Source: Helicobacter sp. 11S02629-2 (GTDB lineage Bacteria; Campylobacterota; Campylobacteria; Campylobacterales; Helicobacteraceae). Taken from it: a stretch of 64,000 bases of DNA. The stretch covers positions 1 to 64,000 of the forward strand of contig NZ_MLAN01000002.1 in assembly GCF_002272875.1 (NCBI RefSeq), in the 5' to 3' direction. Both the position numbers and the translations under genes were made by a program. The notes under the pieces were generated by a model. It was not told where the DNA came from. It did not search any database and saw only the letters and a list, made by a program, of their open reading frames with translations. Below are positions 16,608 to 26,600 of the stretch, one piece after another. Each line of letters begins with the position of its first letter. Positions within the stretch are counted from its first letter, which is position 1.

Positions 16608-17419
16608 TTAGAGGTTTCCTTCTTTAAGTCTTTTGTATTAGGCTGCTTACTAGAATCTGCTTTTTTGGCTTCTTCTTTGCTAGCGTGAGTAAGCTCACTT
16701 TCTATAAGCTTAGTCTCATCTACACTAGCACCTTTGGCACTAGGCGTATTAGCCTTAGTCTCTATGCTAGTATCTGGCATCTGATAGATTCCATAGTGCT
16801 TTAAAAGCTGGGCTACTTGATAAACCCTACTATCCGCCCTAGCGCCATTAGGTGCTTCTAACTTTACATTAGCTAGGGCTTCTTGACCTTTTTGTATGTT
16901 GCCATTTTGAAAGTAAATAAAGCCTATTTGCAAGTAGGCAAGATTGGCGAAGTTTAAGTCATTAGTACTTTTAGCATAAGCCTCTAAGGCTTTTAAGTTT
17001 TGGTTGAAGTTAGCTTGCTCATATCTTGCCCTATCTTCTAAAAAGCTAGTACTTTTAGTATGGCTAAGACTTGCTAAGTCAGCGTTATCAGTTATGGCGA
17101 CTGGGTTTTCTTTAGCCACTTTGTTATATAGATAAAAGTCATAAAGCTTAGGGTTTAGCTTAGCTAGCTGCTTTGCTAGGTCATCGTTTGGATGCTCTAT
17201 TATCTCAGCAAAGATATCTGAGCTTTTTTGCTCCCTGCTACTATTAACTGCATAAGTTGTCACAAAGTAAACTATTACTATCACTATTATGATGGCAATT
17301 ATTATTAAGACTACTTTATTCTTCCTTACAAAAGTTTCTAGCCTGAAGGCTTGCCACAGCATATTCTGCTCGCCAACTAGCTCATCTTTTGCTTCTTTTA
17401 ATGCCTTTTCTATCTTCAT
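16604..17419 (-). CDS. Single-span membrane protein with TPR-like periplasmic domain (YfgM-like)
   Basis: A 271-residue bitopic protein: cytoplasmic N-terminus of about 35 residues, a strong transmembrane helix (VVLIIIAIIIVIVIVYFVTTYAV, about 36-58), then a helical periplasmic region with TPR-like pairs (FANLAYLQIGFIYFQNGNIQKGQEAL) and a charged low-complexity tail. YfgM proteins have this architecture and help periplasmic folding near SecYEG. It is translationally coupled to the downstream propeller lipoprotein and lies 1 nt from the dut stop. Confidence 0.72.
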   Translation of the reverse strand: MKIEKALKEAKDELVGEQNMLWQAFRLETFVRKNKVVLIIIAIIIVIVIVYFVTTYAVNSSREQKSSDIFAEIIEHPNDDLAKQLAKLNPKLYDFYLYNKVAKENPVAITDNADLASLSHTKSTSFLEDRARYEQANFNQNLKALEAYAKSTNDLNFANLAYLQIGFIYFQNGNIQKGQEALANVKLEAPNGARADSRVYQVAQLLKHYGIYQMPDTSIETKANTPSAKGASVDETKLIESELTHASKEEAKKADSSKQPNTKDLKKETSK

Positions 17420-17420
17420 C

Positions 17421-17867
17421 TTAGTCCTTGTTTATGGTTGAGACGCCACTAGAGCCAAAGCCCTTAGTCCCACGCGTAGAATCTTCTAAAGTCTGAACTT
17501 CTATAAAGTTTGCTTGTAGTATCGGGGCTAATACGCCTTGTGCTATCCTGTCGCCCTTAGTTACTTTAAAGCCTTCACTACCAAAGTTAGCAAGTATGAC
17601 TTTTAACTCACCCCTATAGTCGCTATCTACTGTGCCCGGAGTGTTTAAGACAAAGATTCCATGTTTTAAAGCTAGTCCACTTCTTGGTCTTACTTGGACT
17701 TCATAGCCAGTAGGTATCTCTATAGCTATGCCTGTATTAATAAGGGCTGTGCTTTTAGAATCTATATAAGCATCCTCGCAAGCATAAAGGTCAAACCCAC
17801 TAGCCCCACTACTTGCATAAAGTGGTACTTTGGCGTCTTTTTGCATAAGCTTTATTTTTATATCCAC
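17421..17867 (-). CDS. dut: Deoxyuridine 5'-triphosphate nucleotidohydrolase
   Basis: Hydrolyses dUTP to dUMP, keeping uracil out of DNA and feeding dTMP synthesis. The 148-residue trimeric-type enzyme shows all five motifs: GASGFDLYA, RPRSGLALKHG, GTVDSDYRGELKV, GDRIAQGVL and the C-terminal RGTKGFGSSG. It lies between greA (12 nt upstream) and the YfgM-like gene in one operon. Confidence 0.96.
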   Translation of the reverse strand: MDIKIKLMQKDAKVPLYASSGASGFDLYACEDAYIDSKSTALINTGIAIEIPTGYEVQVRPRSGLALKHGIFVLNTPGTVDSDYRGELKVILANFGSEGFKVTKGDRIAQGVLAPILQANFIEVQTLEDSTRGTKGFGSSGVSTINKD

Positions 17868-17879
17868 GTAAAACCTTTC

Positions 17880-18368
17880 TTACTTAAAGTCTATAGGTTT
17901 ATAGCAGATAGACTTTATCTCATAGTCACACTCACCACGTGGCAAAGTTATACTTACTTGGTCACCTACTTCTTTGCCTAGCAAGTCTTTAGCGATTGGA
18001 GAGTCATAAGAGATAAGCCCACTTCTTGGGTTGCTTTCTAGTACTCCTACTATGGTGTAGGTTAACTCTTCTTCTGTGTCTATATCTTCTATAACTACCG
18101 TACTGCCATAGCTTACACTCTCATGACTTAGCGTGCTTGGGTCTAGCACAACAGCATTAGCTAGCATAACACTAAGGGAGTTAATCCTAGATTCTATAAC
18201 GGCTTGTTTTTCCTTGGCTGCGTGGTACTCTGCGTTTTCTTTTAAGTCGCCATGCTCTCTTGCTATGCTTATCTCTGTTACGATATTTGGTCTTTCAACC
18301 TCTTTTAGCTGAGTTAACTCTCTTACCAGCTTGTCATAACCATACTTACTCATAGGAACTTGTGCCAT
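17880..18368 (-). CDS. greA: Transcription elongation factor GreA
   Basis: Rescues stalled RNA polymerase by stimulating cleavage of backtracked RNA. The 162 residues comprise an N-terminal coiled coil (about 10-77, with LKEVERPNIVTEISIAREHGDLKENAEYHAAKE, whose acidic tip residues DLKENAEY are catalytic) and a C-terminal FKBP-like domain with SPIAKDLLGKEVGDQV. First gene of the greA-dut-...-coaX-hisG operon; divergent from the alpha/beta hydrolase gene. Confidence 0.96.
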   Translation of the reverse strand: MAQVPMSKYGYDKLVRELTQLKEVERPNIVTEISIAREHGDLKENAEYHAAKEKQAVIESRINSLSVMLANAVVLDPSTLSHESVSYGSTVVIEDIDTEEELTYTIVGVLESNPRSGLISYDSPIAKDLLGKEVGDQVSITLPRGECDYEIKSICYKPIDFK

Positions 18369-18474
18369 TTTTATCTTGCCTTATTTGATATTGATATGTT
18401 GTTTGATTCTGTGATTTTATCCAAGAATTAGGTAAAATTAAGCACGCTAAGCGCAAAAACAAAAGGTTACCAAC

Positions 18475-19197
18475 ATGGCTTCAAGGCAAATCACTTGCTT
18501 AGATCACACTTTTAACATCAGTTACTTGCTAATAGATAACAAAGCTACTAAGAATCTTTGCTTTTTACATGGCTGGGGGAGCAACAAAGAGCTTATGAAG
18601 CTAGCGTTTGAAAACTCTTTTAAAGACTATAATCACATCTATATAGATCTTCCCGGCTTTGGTGCAAGCTCTAATCCTATAATACTAGATAGTCAAAAGT
18701 ACGCTTTAATCTTAAAAAAGTTTTTTAGTGAGATAAGTGTTAATGGCGTGCAAGGTGTGCAGCTTTTAAGTGGTCATAGCTTTGGCGGCAAGCTAGCTTT
18801 GCTCTTTGAGTGTGAGATACTACTTCTTAGCAGTGCTGGTATCTTGCTGGAAAAAAGCCTAAAAACTAAAAGCAAGATAGCCTTAAGCAAGCTTTTAAAG
18901 CCACTAGGCATAAAAGCTTCATTTTTACGTTCCAAAGACGCTGATAGTCTTACTCCTAACATGTATGAGACTTTTAAGATAGTGGTTAATGAAAACTATA
19001 AAAGCTACTATGCAAGCTTTAAATACAAAGCAAGTGTGTTTTGGGGGGAAAATGATACTGCTACACCTTTAAAAAGCTTTGAGATTATAAAAAGCGTTAT
19101 GAGTAATGCTAGATTTTTTATGCTAAAAGGTGATCACTACTTTTTCTTAAAGCAAGCAAGTCTCATAGAAAAGCTGTATAAAGAAAACTCTATATAA
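18475..19197 (+). CDS. Alpha/beta hydrolase
   Basis: A 240-residue cytoplasmic hydrolase of unknown substrate. Oxyanion motif HGWG at about 32-35, nucleophile elbow GHSFGG (Ser about 101), acid in WGENDTATPL (about 188) and catalytic His in KGDHYFFL (about 222) make a complete triad. It lies directly before acyP and murF. A hydrolase next to murF is also what I recall in H. pylori, suggesting a link to cell-wall or acyl metabolism. A BioH/BioV-like esterase role is conceivable because a BioC-like gene is nearby at 22902, but this is weak inference. Confidence 0.8.
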   Translation: MASRQITCLDHTFNISYLLIDNKATKNLCFLHGWGSNKELMKLAFENSFKDYNHIYIDLPGFGASSNPIILDSQKYALILKKFFSEISVNGVQGVQLLSGHSFGGKLALLFECEILLLSSAGILLEKSLKTKSKIALSKLLKPLGIKASFLRSKDADSLTPNMYETFKIVVNENYKSYYASFKYKASVFWGENDTATPLKSFEIIKSVMSNARFFMLKGDHYFFLKQASLIEKLYKENSI

Positions 19198-19217
19198 AAT
19201 TAACTAAAGGAAGATTT

Positions 19218-19484
19218 ATGACTTATCACATGTTGGCTACTGGAAAGGTACAAGGTGTAGGTTTTAGAAACATGACTGAAGGCATAGCTAAAATCTTAAA
19301 GCTTAAAGGCACAGTGCAAAATCTTGAAAATGGACAAGTTGAGATTTTTGTTAATGCAGATGAAAAAGCCTTAGAATCGCTAAAAGCCCACCTCTTTGCT
19401 GGCAACTTACATAGTCGCTTAGATAGCTTAGAGTGTGAGATCATAGAAGATAAAAACTTTGAAAACTTCATAGTCTTAAGGTAG
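19218..19484 (+). CDS. acyP: Acylphosphatase
   Basis: Small (88 residues) enzyme hydrolysing acyl phosphates. The ferredoxin-like fold signature is present: GKVQGVGFRNM with the catalytic arginine near residue 18, and LENGQVEIFVNAD, with Asn near 37 in the position of the catalytic asparagine (TVQNLENG). A good AAAGGA site precedes the ATG. It is placed between the hydrolase (20 nt upstream) and murF (10 nt downstream), probably in one operon. Confidence 0.9.
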   Translation: MTYHMLATGKVQGVGFRNMTEGIAKILKLKGTVQNLENGQVEIFVNADEKALESLKAHLFAGNLHSRLDSLECEIIEDKNFENFIVLR

Positions 19485-19494
19485 GTTTGACTTA

Positions 19495-20991
19495 ATGAGT
19501 ATTTACTTCACGCTAAATATCATCTCGCATTTTATAATGATGTTTTTACTAACCTACTATCTTGCAACCTTGCTTCAGTGGTATAACTATAGCTTTGCAC
19601 GCATACTAACTAAGCATCACAAAAAGCTGTGGCACTTTTACTACTTTATCTTACCTATCATAGTTTTTTTAGTAACTGATAGCTTAAGACTTTATATAGT
19701 CTTTTATATCTGCTTAATCATCTGGATAATAGCCTTTGGAATCTGGGTTTATAAACTAGACAAAAAGCTAGTTTTCACAAAAAGGATAATCCGCCTTTTT
19801 GTCATAGTCCTACTCTTTACTATCTTAAATGAAGCTATAAATATAATAGACCACCTAGACAAAGATAAAGCCTATATAAGTGCTATCCTCTATCTTGCCC
19901 CACTAGTTTTTGGCTTCATAGTAGCTTTTATATATGAAAGTCTTATATTTAGAAACTACGCCAAACTCGCCAAAGCAAAGCTTGCTAAGATGCAAAACCT
20001 AACCATAGTTGCCATAACTGGAAGCTATGGAAAAACTAGTACTAAAAACTTTTTAGAGTACATCTTAAAAGAGAGATATGACGTCTATGCCACGCCAAGA
20101 AGTGTTAACACCTACAAGGGGCTAGTTAATGATATAAACTCTAATCTTGACTTAGACACTGAAGTCTATATAGCAGAAGCAGGTGCACGCGCTAAAAACG
20201 ACATAAGGCAGATAGCTAATCTTTTAAATCCACAATATGCAATAATTGGCAAAGTAGGCTTAGCCCACATAGAGTACTTTAAAAGCTTAGAAAATACACT
20301 AAGTGCTAAGTTTGAACTTCTAGATTCTAAGAATCTAAAAAAGGCCTTTGTTCAAAAAGATAACAACATCCCAGAGATAAAAGAAGCCTATAAAGAAAAC
20401 ATAAAGCTTATAACTCCCTATCCTCCAGAGTGCAAAAACATCACTACCTCACTAGACTTTACTAGCTTTGAGTTAAAGATAAATGGAATCTATGAAGAGT
20501 TTCAAACTAAAGTCTTGGGTAGTTTTAATGTTGATAACATCGCTGCTTGCATACTAGTAGCCTTAGAGTTAAAAGTGCCACTAGATTCTATTAAAAGGGC
20601 AGTTTCTAAGCTTGAAAGCATACCTCATAGGCTTAATAAAATAGTGACTAATAACAAGCTAATCTTAGATGATAGCTTTAATGGGAATCTTGAAGGTGTA
20701 AGTGAAGCTATAAGGCTAAGCTCACTTTATAATGGAAGAAAAGTCATAGTAACACCGGGCCTTGTAGAAAGTAATATCGAAAGTAACACAACTATAGCTA
20801 AGCTTATAGATGAAGTATTTGACCTTGCCATCATCACAGGAGAGCTAAACTCTAAGGTGCTAAATGACAACATAAAACACACTCAAAAAGTGATCTTAAA
20901 AGATAAATCAAACCTTGAAAGCATACTAAAAAGCTTTGGGGCTGAAGGGGATTTGGTACTTTTTGCAAATGACGCACCAAGCTATATATAA
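19495..20991 (+). CDS. murF: MurF-type Mur ligase with N-terminal membrane domain
   Basis: Adds D-Ala-D-Ala to the UDP-MurNAc-tripeptide in peptidoglycan synthesis. The 498-residue protein differs from E. coli MurF: the first 155 residues contain about five hydrophobic helices (5-27, 45-65, 66-86, 99-116, 128-150) in place of the usual N-terminal substrate domain. Then follows the ligase core: P-loop AITGSYGKTSTKN (174-186), the AEAGAR and GKVGLAHIEYF segments, LGSFNVDNIAA, and the C-terminal DDSFNGNLEG, which marks the MurF branch. The membrane anchor would put this step near MraY. The substrate assignment rests on the MurF-like motifs. Confidence 0.85.
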   Translation: MSIYFTLNIISHFIMMFLLTYYLATLLQWYNYSFARILTKHHKKLWHFYYFILPIIVFLVTDSLRLYIVFYICLIIWIIAFGIWVYKLDKKLVFTKRIIRLFVIVLLFTILNEAINIIDHLDKDKAYISAILYLAPLVFGFIVAFIYESLIFRNYAKLAKAKLAKMQNLTIVAITGSYGKTSTKNFLEYILKERYDVYATPRSVNTYKGLVNDINSNLDLDTEVYIAEAGARAKNDIRQIANLLNPQYAIIGKVGLAHIEYFKSLENTLSAKFELLDSKNLKKAFVQKDNNIPEIKEAYKENIKLITPYPPECKNITTSLDFTSFELKINGIYEEFQTKVLGSFNVDNIAACILVALELKVPLDSIKRAVSKLESIPHRLNKIVTNNKLILDDSFNGNLEGVSEAIRLSSLYNGRKVIVTPGLVESNIESNTTIAKLIDEVFDLAIITGELNSKVLNDNIKHTQKVILKDKSNLESILKSFGAEGDLVLFANDAPSYI

Positions 20992-21152
20992 TCTTTTGCC
21001 ATACACTCTTACATAGTCATATTTATCAAGCACATAGGGGGCGAAAATATGCCTTTAAGCTAGGAAACTAGCATTATTAATATTTGCTTTTTTTGTAAAT
21101 ATCTACCTATAAAAATAATTCTTTTCAGCACAAAACTACCATTACTACTTAT

Positions 21153-21172
21153 ACATCCTTATAAAAGGATGT
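21153..21172 (+). terminator. Hairpin after murF
   Basis: ACATCCTT and AAGGATGT form an 8-bp stem with loop ATAA, followed by CATTTTAT. It lies in the 266-bp convergent gap between murF and pyrE. A second small hairpin GCTAG-GAAA-CTAGC lies earlier in the gap, near 21059-21072. Otherwise I see no gene there. Confidence 0.5.
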
Positions 21173-21241
21173 CATTTTATAGTGACTAAGATAAAGTGGG
21201 ATATAAGACTTTTGAAAGATAAAAGACCTTAGCAACTATGC

Positions 21242-21259
21242 AGAATCTAAAAAGATTCT
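21242..21259. repeat. Inverted pair of AGAWTCT at the pyrE stop codon
   Basis: AGAATCT (21242-21248) and AGATTCT (21253-21259) form a hairpin with an AAAA loop (TTTT on the minus strand). The pyrE stop codon TAG is part of the second copy (CTAGAATCT on the minus strand). The position suits a terminator or RNA 3'-end structure for the pyrE transcript. Confidence 0.65.
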
Positions 21260-21872
21260 AGTTGCCACGGCTTCCGGGTTTATAGGCCTTTGAAGTTACA
21301 CAAAGTGGGCAAGCTTCTGGAGGATACATATTGAAGATAAAGTCAGCCAAGGCAAAAAGTGGCTTAGAAAGTGGTAGCTTGCACTCTTTTTTAGCTTCCA
21401 AGCTACTGCCTACTCTTTTACAAAAGCCGCGATTTGCCAAAGCACCAAAGGCCACTATATCCGCACCAAAGGCCTCTAAACACTTAGCGCTTTCTAAAGC
21501 ACTGCCACCAGTTGTGATAATGTCTTCACAGACTAAGACTTTTTCTCCTTTGCTTACTTCAAAGCCACGCCTTAGCTCCATAACACCATTTACTCGCTCA
21601 GTAAAGATGAATCTTACTCCTAAAGCCCTTGCAAGCTCATATCCTGCTAGTATCCCACCAAGTGCTGGCGAGCATACACAGTCTACTTTAAGCCCAGCAT
21701 CTTTTATCTGCAAGGCTAAAGCAGCACATAAGATCTCTGCATTTTTTGGGTTTTCTAGTACTTTAGCAGACTGTAAGTAGTGGTCTGTATGATTACCACT
21801 GCTTAAAAGGAAGTGACCACTTAGAAGTGCGTTTGCGTCCTCGTAGATTTTCTTAACGTCTATAGTTTGCAT
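21258..21872 (-). CDS. pyrE: Orotate phosphoribosyltransferase
   Basis: Converts orotate and PRPP to OMP in pyrimidine synthesis. The 204-residue protein shows the type I PRPP-binding loop [15 protein letters not shown] and an N-terminal [16 protein letters not shown] substrate region. The C-terminal cysteines ([10 protein letters not shown]) are common in epsilon-type PyrE. It lies 4 nt after frr in the secG-frr-pyrE operon. Its stop codon is inside an AGAATCT motif. Confidence 0.94.
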   Translation of the reverse strand: MQTIDVKKIYEDANALLSGHFLLSSGNHTDHYLQSAKVLENPKNAEILCAALALQIKDAGLKVDCVCSPALGGILAGYELARALGVRFIFTERVNGVMELRRGFEVSKGEKVLVCEDIITTGGSALESAKCLEAFGADIVAFGALANRGFCKRVGSSLEAKKECKLPLSKPLFALADFIFNMYPPEACPLCVTSKAYKPGSRGN

Positions 21873-21876
21873 GGGC

Positions 21877-22434
21877 TTATACCTTCATAACCTCTTCTTC
21901 TTTGCTTTTTAAAGCACTATCTGCTTTTTTTATAAACTCATCAGTTATCTTTTGAATCTCAGCCTCACCTTTTTTGGCATCATCTACGGTTATGGTCTTA
22001 TCTTTTTCTAGTTTTTTTATTTGATTATTAGAGTTTTGTCTTATGTTTCTAATGGCAACTTTTGCCTTTTCACACATAGCCCTAGCCTGCTTTGCGACTT
22101 GCACTCTTTGCTCACTAGTCATAGGAGGGAAAAAAAGCTTTATGCCATCACTATCAGAGTTTGGATTAACCCCGATGTTGGCTTCAAGTATGGCTTTTTC
22201 TATGTCTTTTATAAAGTTTTTTTCCCAAGGAGAGATAACTATAGTAGTAGCATCTGTAAGATTGATATTAGCAACGTTACTTAAAGGCACTAAAGAATCA
22301 TAGTAGTTAACCCTTACATTATCTAAAACGCTAATGCTTACTCTACCACTTCTTAAAGTACTAAAGTCTTTGCTTAAGGCTCCTAAAGACTTCTGCATAC
22401 TATCTTTTGCGTCTTTATAAATGTTATCTAACAT
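21877..22434 (-). CDS. frr: Ribosome recycling factor
   Basis: Splits post-termination ribosomes together with EF-G. The 185-residue protein has the family start [17 protein letters not shown], the [21 protein letters not shown] region and the [26 protein letters not shown] loop, with an overall helical tail. It sits between secG (4 nt upstream) and pyrE in a tight operon, an order common in Campylobacterota. Confidence 0.96.
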   Translation of the reverse strand: MLDNIYKDAKDSMQKSLGALSKDFSTLRSGRVSISVLDNVRVNYYDSLVPLSNVANINLTDATTIVISPWEKNFIKDIEKAILEANIGVNPNSDSDGIKLFFPPMTSEQRVQVAKQARAMCEKAKVAIRNIRQNSNNQIKKLEKDKTITVDDAKKGEAEIQKITDEFIKKADSALKSKEEEVMKV

Positions 22435-22438
22435 AAGA

Positions 22439-22834
22439 CTACTCCTTTGTATTTTTAGTAGCTGGATTAGCTAGTGGACTAGCTGATGGATTTGCAAGAG
22501 GATTTGCTAAATCGCTAGTGCTTGATGAGGCACTTGGAAGGGTAGGGATTAAGGTTTGATGCTGGAGTGGGGCAGGTGTGGCCATATTATCAACTACACT
22601 TTTAGTGGCGCCTTTGTTATAGTAGTAGCCAAGTGCAACAGTATTTATAAGAAATAACACTCCTAATATCATAGTAAGTTTTGCCATAAAGCTAGCTGGA
22701 CCTTTAGCGCCAAAAACGCTGTCATTACTCCCACTATATGCACCAAGACCAATGGATGAGCTTTTTTGTAAAAGTACTACAATCACTAATATTACAGCTA
22801 AAATAATCTGAATCGTTAAAAGAATGGTGGTCAT
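22439..22834 (-). CDS. secG: Preprotein translocase subunit SecG
   Basis: Small inner-membrane subunit of SecYEG. The 131 residues show two transmembrane helices (about 3-22 and 50-72) joined by the conserved [23 protein letters not shown] loop, followed by an Ala/Pro/Ser/Asn-rich tail with repeated ANP(L/S)ANP units that is longer than in E. coli SecG. First gene of the secG-frr-pyrE operon. Confidence 0.93.
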   Translation of the reverse strand: MTTILLTIQIILAVILVIVVLLQKSSSIGLGAYSGSNDSVFGAKGPASFMAKLTMILGVLFLINTVALGYYYNKGATKSVVDNMATPAPLQHQTLIPTLPSASSSTSDLANPLANPSASPLANPATKNTKE

Positions 22835-22901
22835 AATCTTTCCTTGGAATTATAAGGGGTTGATTATATCTAAAAATATTTGAAACATAAACCATCTATC
22901 C

Positions 22902-23633
22902 ATGCAAGACCACATAGACACTAATGCGGAGGGCTTAAGCTTGCCTAATACTAACTCCTTCAATACCAAAGCTTTAAGCTATGCTAGTAACTCAAGCTTA
23001 CAGTTAGAGTTAGCCCAGATTCTATGTGAAAAGATGAGATACAGTCTTAAAGACAAGACAGTCTTAGACCTAGGTGCAGGTAGTGGTAATATCTACAAGA
23101 CCTTAAAAGATAAAAGTTTTAAAGACTTTATCGCCCTTGATAGCGCGCCAAACCTCCTAGCCCTCCACCCAAAAGCAAACAATATAAAGCTTATAAACAC
23201 AAGCTTTGATGACTTTGACTACTCTAGGCTAGATGAAAGTGTACTTATAGTCTCAAATGCCGCCTTACAATGGAGTGCTAATCTAGATTCTTTACTTTCT
23301 AGACTAAGTCAAACTAGCTGTGCCCTTGCTTTTAGTCTTTTTACTAAAAACTCTTTAAAAGAGCTTCATAGCCACCTTCAAACTACCTCTCCTTTAAGAT
23401 CTCAAAGTGAAGTAATCTCTCTTATAAAAAAGCACTTTAAAAACTACAAACTACTAAAGTCTTATAGTAAAACCCTATACTTTCAAAGCCAAAAAGAGCT
23501 TTTAAGTCACTTACAAGGTCTTGGGCTTTTAGGTGGTGGACTAGATTCCACACTAAGCTATAAGCAAGCCAAAAGACTGCTAAATCTTCCTTTTTTAGAG
23601 TTAAGCTATGAAGGACTTATATTTATAAGATAG
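22902..23633 (+). CDS. SAM-dependent methyltransferase, BioC-like
   Basis: A 243-residue class I methyltransferase: SAM-binding motif I VLDLGAGSGN (about 60-69), motif II FIALDSAPNLL, and SNAALQW in the BioC-typical position. The N-terminal FNTKALSYASNSSLQLELAQIL resembles the FSKAA..YD..A..Q segment of malonyl-ACP O-methyltransferase (BioC), which starts biotin synthesis. No other biotin gene is adjacent, so the assignment is tentative. It is divergent from secG; the ribosome site is weak, and the first residues before the FNTKALSY segment may not be part of the real protein. Confidence 0.7.
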   Translation: MQDHIDTNAEGLSLPNTNSFNTKALSYASNSSLQLELAQILCEKMRYSLKDKTVLDLGAGSGNIYKTLKDKSFKDFIALDSAPNLLALHPKANNIKLINTSFDDFDYSRLDESVLIVSNAALQWSANLDSLLSRLSQTSCALAFSLFTKNSLKELHSHLQTTSPLRSQSEVISLIKKHFKNYKLLKSYSKTLYFQSQKELLSHLQGLGLLGGGLDSTLSYKQAKRLLNLPFLELSYEGLIFIR

Positions 23634-23640
23634 CTAGCTT

Positions 23641-26600
23641 TTAAAACTTATATCCATATCTTAAGCTTAAAGTTGTAGCTATAAGGCTTGATTTAAACGT
23701 ACCTGAATAGGTAAAAGCTAGGCTATTACTAGCATCTAGATCATAGCTTGCACTAAGATTAAGCATAACGCCAAGTGGGTCATTGCCAAGGCTTGCAGAA
23801 CTAAAGCTTATGCCATCATCCAAAAAAGCTACATTTACTATCTTAGACTTAGATAAAACATCATAAAAAAGAAAGCCACTAGCACCTATTTTAAAACCTT
23901 CAAGCACTTTATACTCGTAGTTTACTCCAGCACTTAGCAAAAGGGCGTGATCACTTTTAGAAGGCACTTTTAGCCCAAACTCACCACTTTCTGTATAAGC
24001 ATTTTGATTAAGATAGATATAGCTTAGTCTTAGTGCTGGGGTTAAAAAGTGCTTATGAAGGAAGTTAAACTTATAGCCTAAAAGTGCGTAAGCATTAAAC
24101 TCATTAGCAAAAAAGCTTGACCTTGCTTGCGTGTTTAAAGAGGTCTGGGATCTTTGCTGGGCTATAGAGTGAAGGGAGTAGCCAAGAGAGCTTTGATAGA
24201 CAAGACCACTACTGCCATCTAGAGAGTAAAAGTAGATTCTAGGGCTTAGGCTGTTGTAGTTAGAATCTAAACTTGTAAAAGCTGTAGTATAGGTAAGATT
24301 TACTCCAACTAGCACGCTTGCTAGCCTTTGGTTATAGCCACCCACAAAGCCAAAGGAGTTAAGGTTATAGCCCTCTATAGTCTTTCTTTCTCCTTGGAAG
24401 ATGTTTTGATAAAGGACTTGTGCGTAAACTTCCCTATCTAGCATATCAAGATAGTCAAAAGAGTCATTAGGCAAGATCTCATAGCCAAGCAAACTAATAA
24501 AAGGTGAGCTTGGGTCGTAGTTTTTTATCCTATCATTAATATCATTACTCGCAAAATATGCCTTAGTTAAAAACCTTAAAGAGTTAGCAAGACTAGAGTT
24601 ACTAACAATGCTATCTAGCATCCTTAAAGATGCAGAGTTAGATTCTAAGGCGTAGTTTTCTATAGCATCATTTAAGTCGCTTGGAAGTAAGTCTTTTAGC
24701 ACAGCTATAGCATCTTGTCTTTTTTGAGGGTCACTGCTTCCTTGAAGATTATTAAGCCTATTAAATATCTTGCTGCTTGGAGTGTTAGGCTTATATCTAT
24801 AGCCATAGTTACCTATATCTTTGGCTAGTACTTCTAGGTTAGTCTCTGGGGTAGGGCTAGGGTTAAAAGGCGTGTTTTTATCACTAGTACCCAAATTATC
24901 TGAAGTGCCCGGTATGCTTGGCTGTGAGGTATCACTTGGAGTGCCCGGTATGCTTGGACTGCTTGGACTGCTTGGCATGCTTGGACTGCTTGGAGTGCTT
25001 GGAGTGCTTGTTTTTGGGATATCGCTTGGGTTTAAAGTAGAGCCTTTAATTAAGTTATATAAAGCATCTTGGTTATAAGTAGCTAGCAAGCTTAGCTTAG
25101 TTGGACTTAGGCTTTGGCTTTGCTTATCGCCAAGATAGAAGTCTATAAAAGTAAGGTTAGAATCTACTTTAGTCTTACTTACCCTATAGCTTCCAACATC
25201 ACTTCCTTTTATGTCTTTGACGCTAAAAAAGACGCCACTAAAAAAGCTTGCATCTACCTTAGTGCCACCTATAGTTATATTTTGGGCTTTTAAAAAGTCT
25301 GGCTTTAATAAAAGGGCTTTTATCTCAGTGCCATTTTGCTGCAAGCTAGCTTGATTTAGAAAAGATTCTAAGTTGGTTTTTAATGTATTCGTATCGCCTA
25401 AGCCATTTAGATAAAGGCTAGGAAGACTTAAAGTGCCCTTAGATTCTATAGAAGCTAAATTAAAGGTAGTTTCACTTGGAGAAGTATCTAGATAGCCAAG
25501 CTTTTTGGTTGTGGTGGAGAAGTTAAAAAGGGCTTTATCTTTAGTTTTAGAATCTACTCCAGTTGGCACAGTAGCAAGCCCATTTATACTTAGATCTCCC
25601 CCTGTAGTTATAGTAGTGAAAGGACCAAGGTTTATGCTTGCTAAAGTAGTAGGAGAGTTGCCTCTTATAGTTAAAGAGTTAGGATAGGGGAGTGGCATCC
25701 CACCTGTGCTTACAAAAGTAGGAGTGCCTTCTAACTTATCTGCTTCAACATTACTTCTACCATCACCATCAAGTATTAGACTTTTTGCACTAAGCGTTGA
25801 GTTAGTGCCTTGTAAGTCTATAAAGCCATTAAATAGCTTTATAGTATCGCCACTAAAAGTATTACCTTTTATATAACCATTAGTCATATCCAAGTCTTTT
25901 ATCGTTATGGTAGCAGTAGTTGGAAAGTCTCCAGGAGATGTATAGTTTATACTTAAGCTATTGATTTTAGCAGACTCCACTTCTATATTATTAGCATTTA
26001 AATATATGTTATTGCCATAGTGTGATGTGCCCTTATCAGTAGTAAGCTTAGTGACTTTAAACTTAGAGCCTTGATTAGCGCTATCAAGAGTTAAATTTAT
26101 ATTAGTTACATTACTCTTATAGTTAGCTGGACTTGAATTATCTATGGTTAAATCTTTACTAGTTAAAGAGTTAGCATCAATATTAGTATTAGCAAGCTTT
26201 AAAGTGTCTATGTCTATAGTGTTGCTTTGAGATGGACTTCTTAAGCCTTCTACCTTACCTTTAGGGTCTACACTAAAAGCCCTATTTATCACAACACTAT
26301 AAAAGGTAGCACTTTTAGCTTTTAGAGTATTAACATAAAGGTTTATCTTACCAGTTGCCCCAGATTGAAATGATATTTCATCATAATCCTTGTTTGATAA
26401 AGTTATAGTGTTAGCATCAAGCACGTTAGCAACTATGGTGTTATTAGCACTTGGAGAGCTTGCATGAAAATCACCACTTGAAGTAGTGCCCTTGCCAGTA
26501 TTAGAGTTAGTAAGACTATTAAGATAGATATTGCCTTTTTCATTATAAAGCGAGGCAAAGACTTCATTACTCTCACTTTCAAAAGTGTTTTTAAACATAA

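Noticed and set aside
24905-25015. Short regular repeats that could suggest a CRISPR array
   Set aside because: Units are contiguous 9-mers without spacers and lie in frame within a coding sequence. No CRISPR array was seen in the window.
24821-25078. Plus-strand open frame rich in Leu-Gly-Leu repeats opposite the autotransporter
   Set aside because: It mirrors the 9-bp linker repeat on the opposite strand and has no independent coding features.
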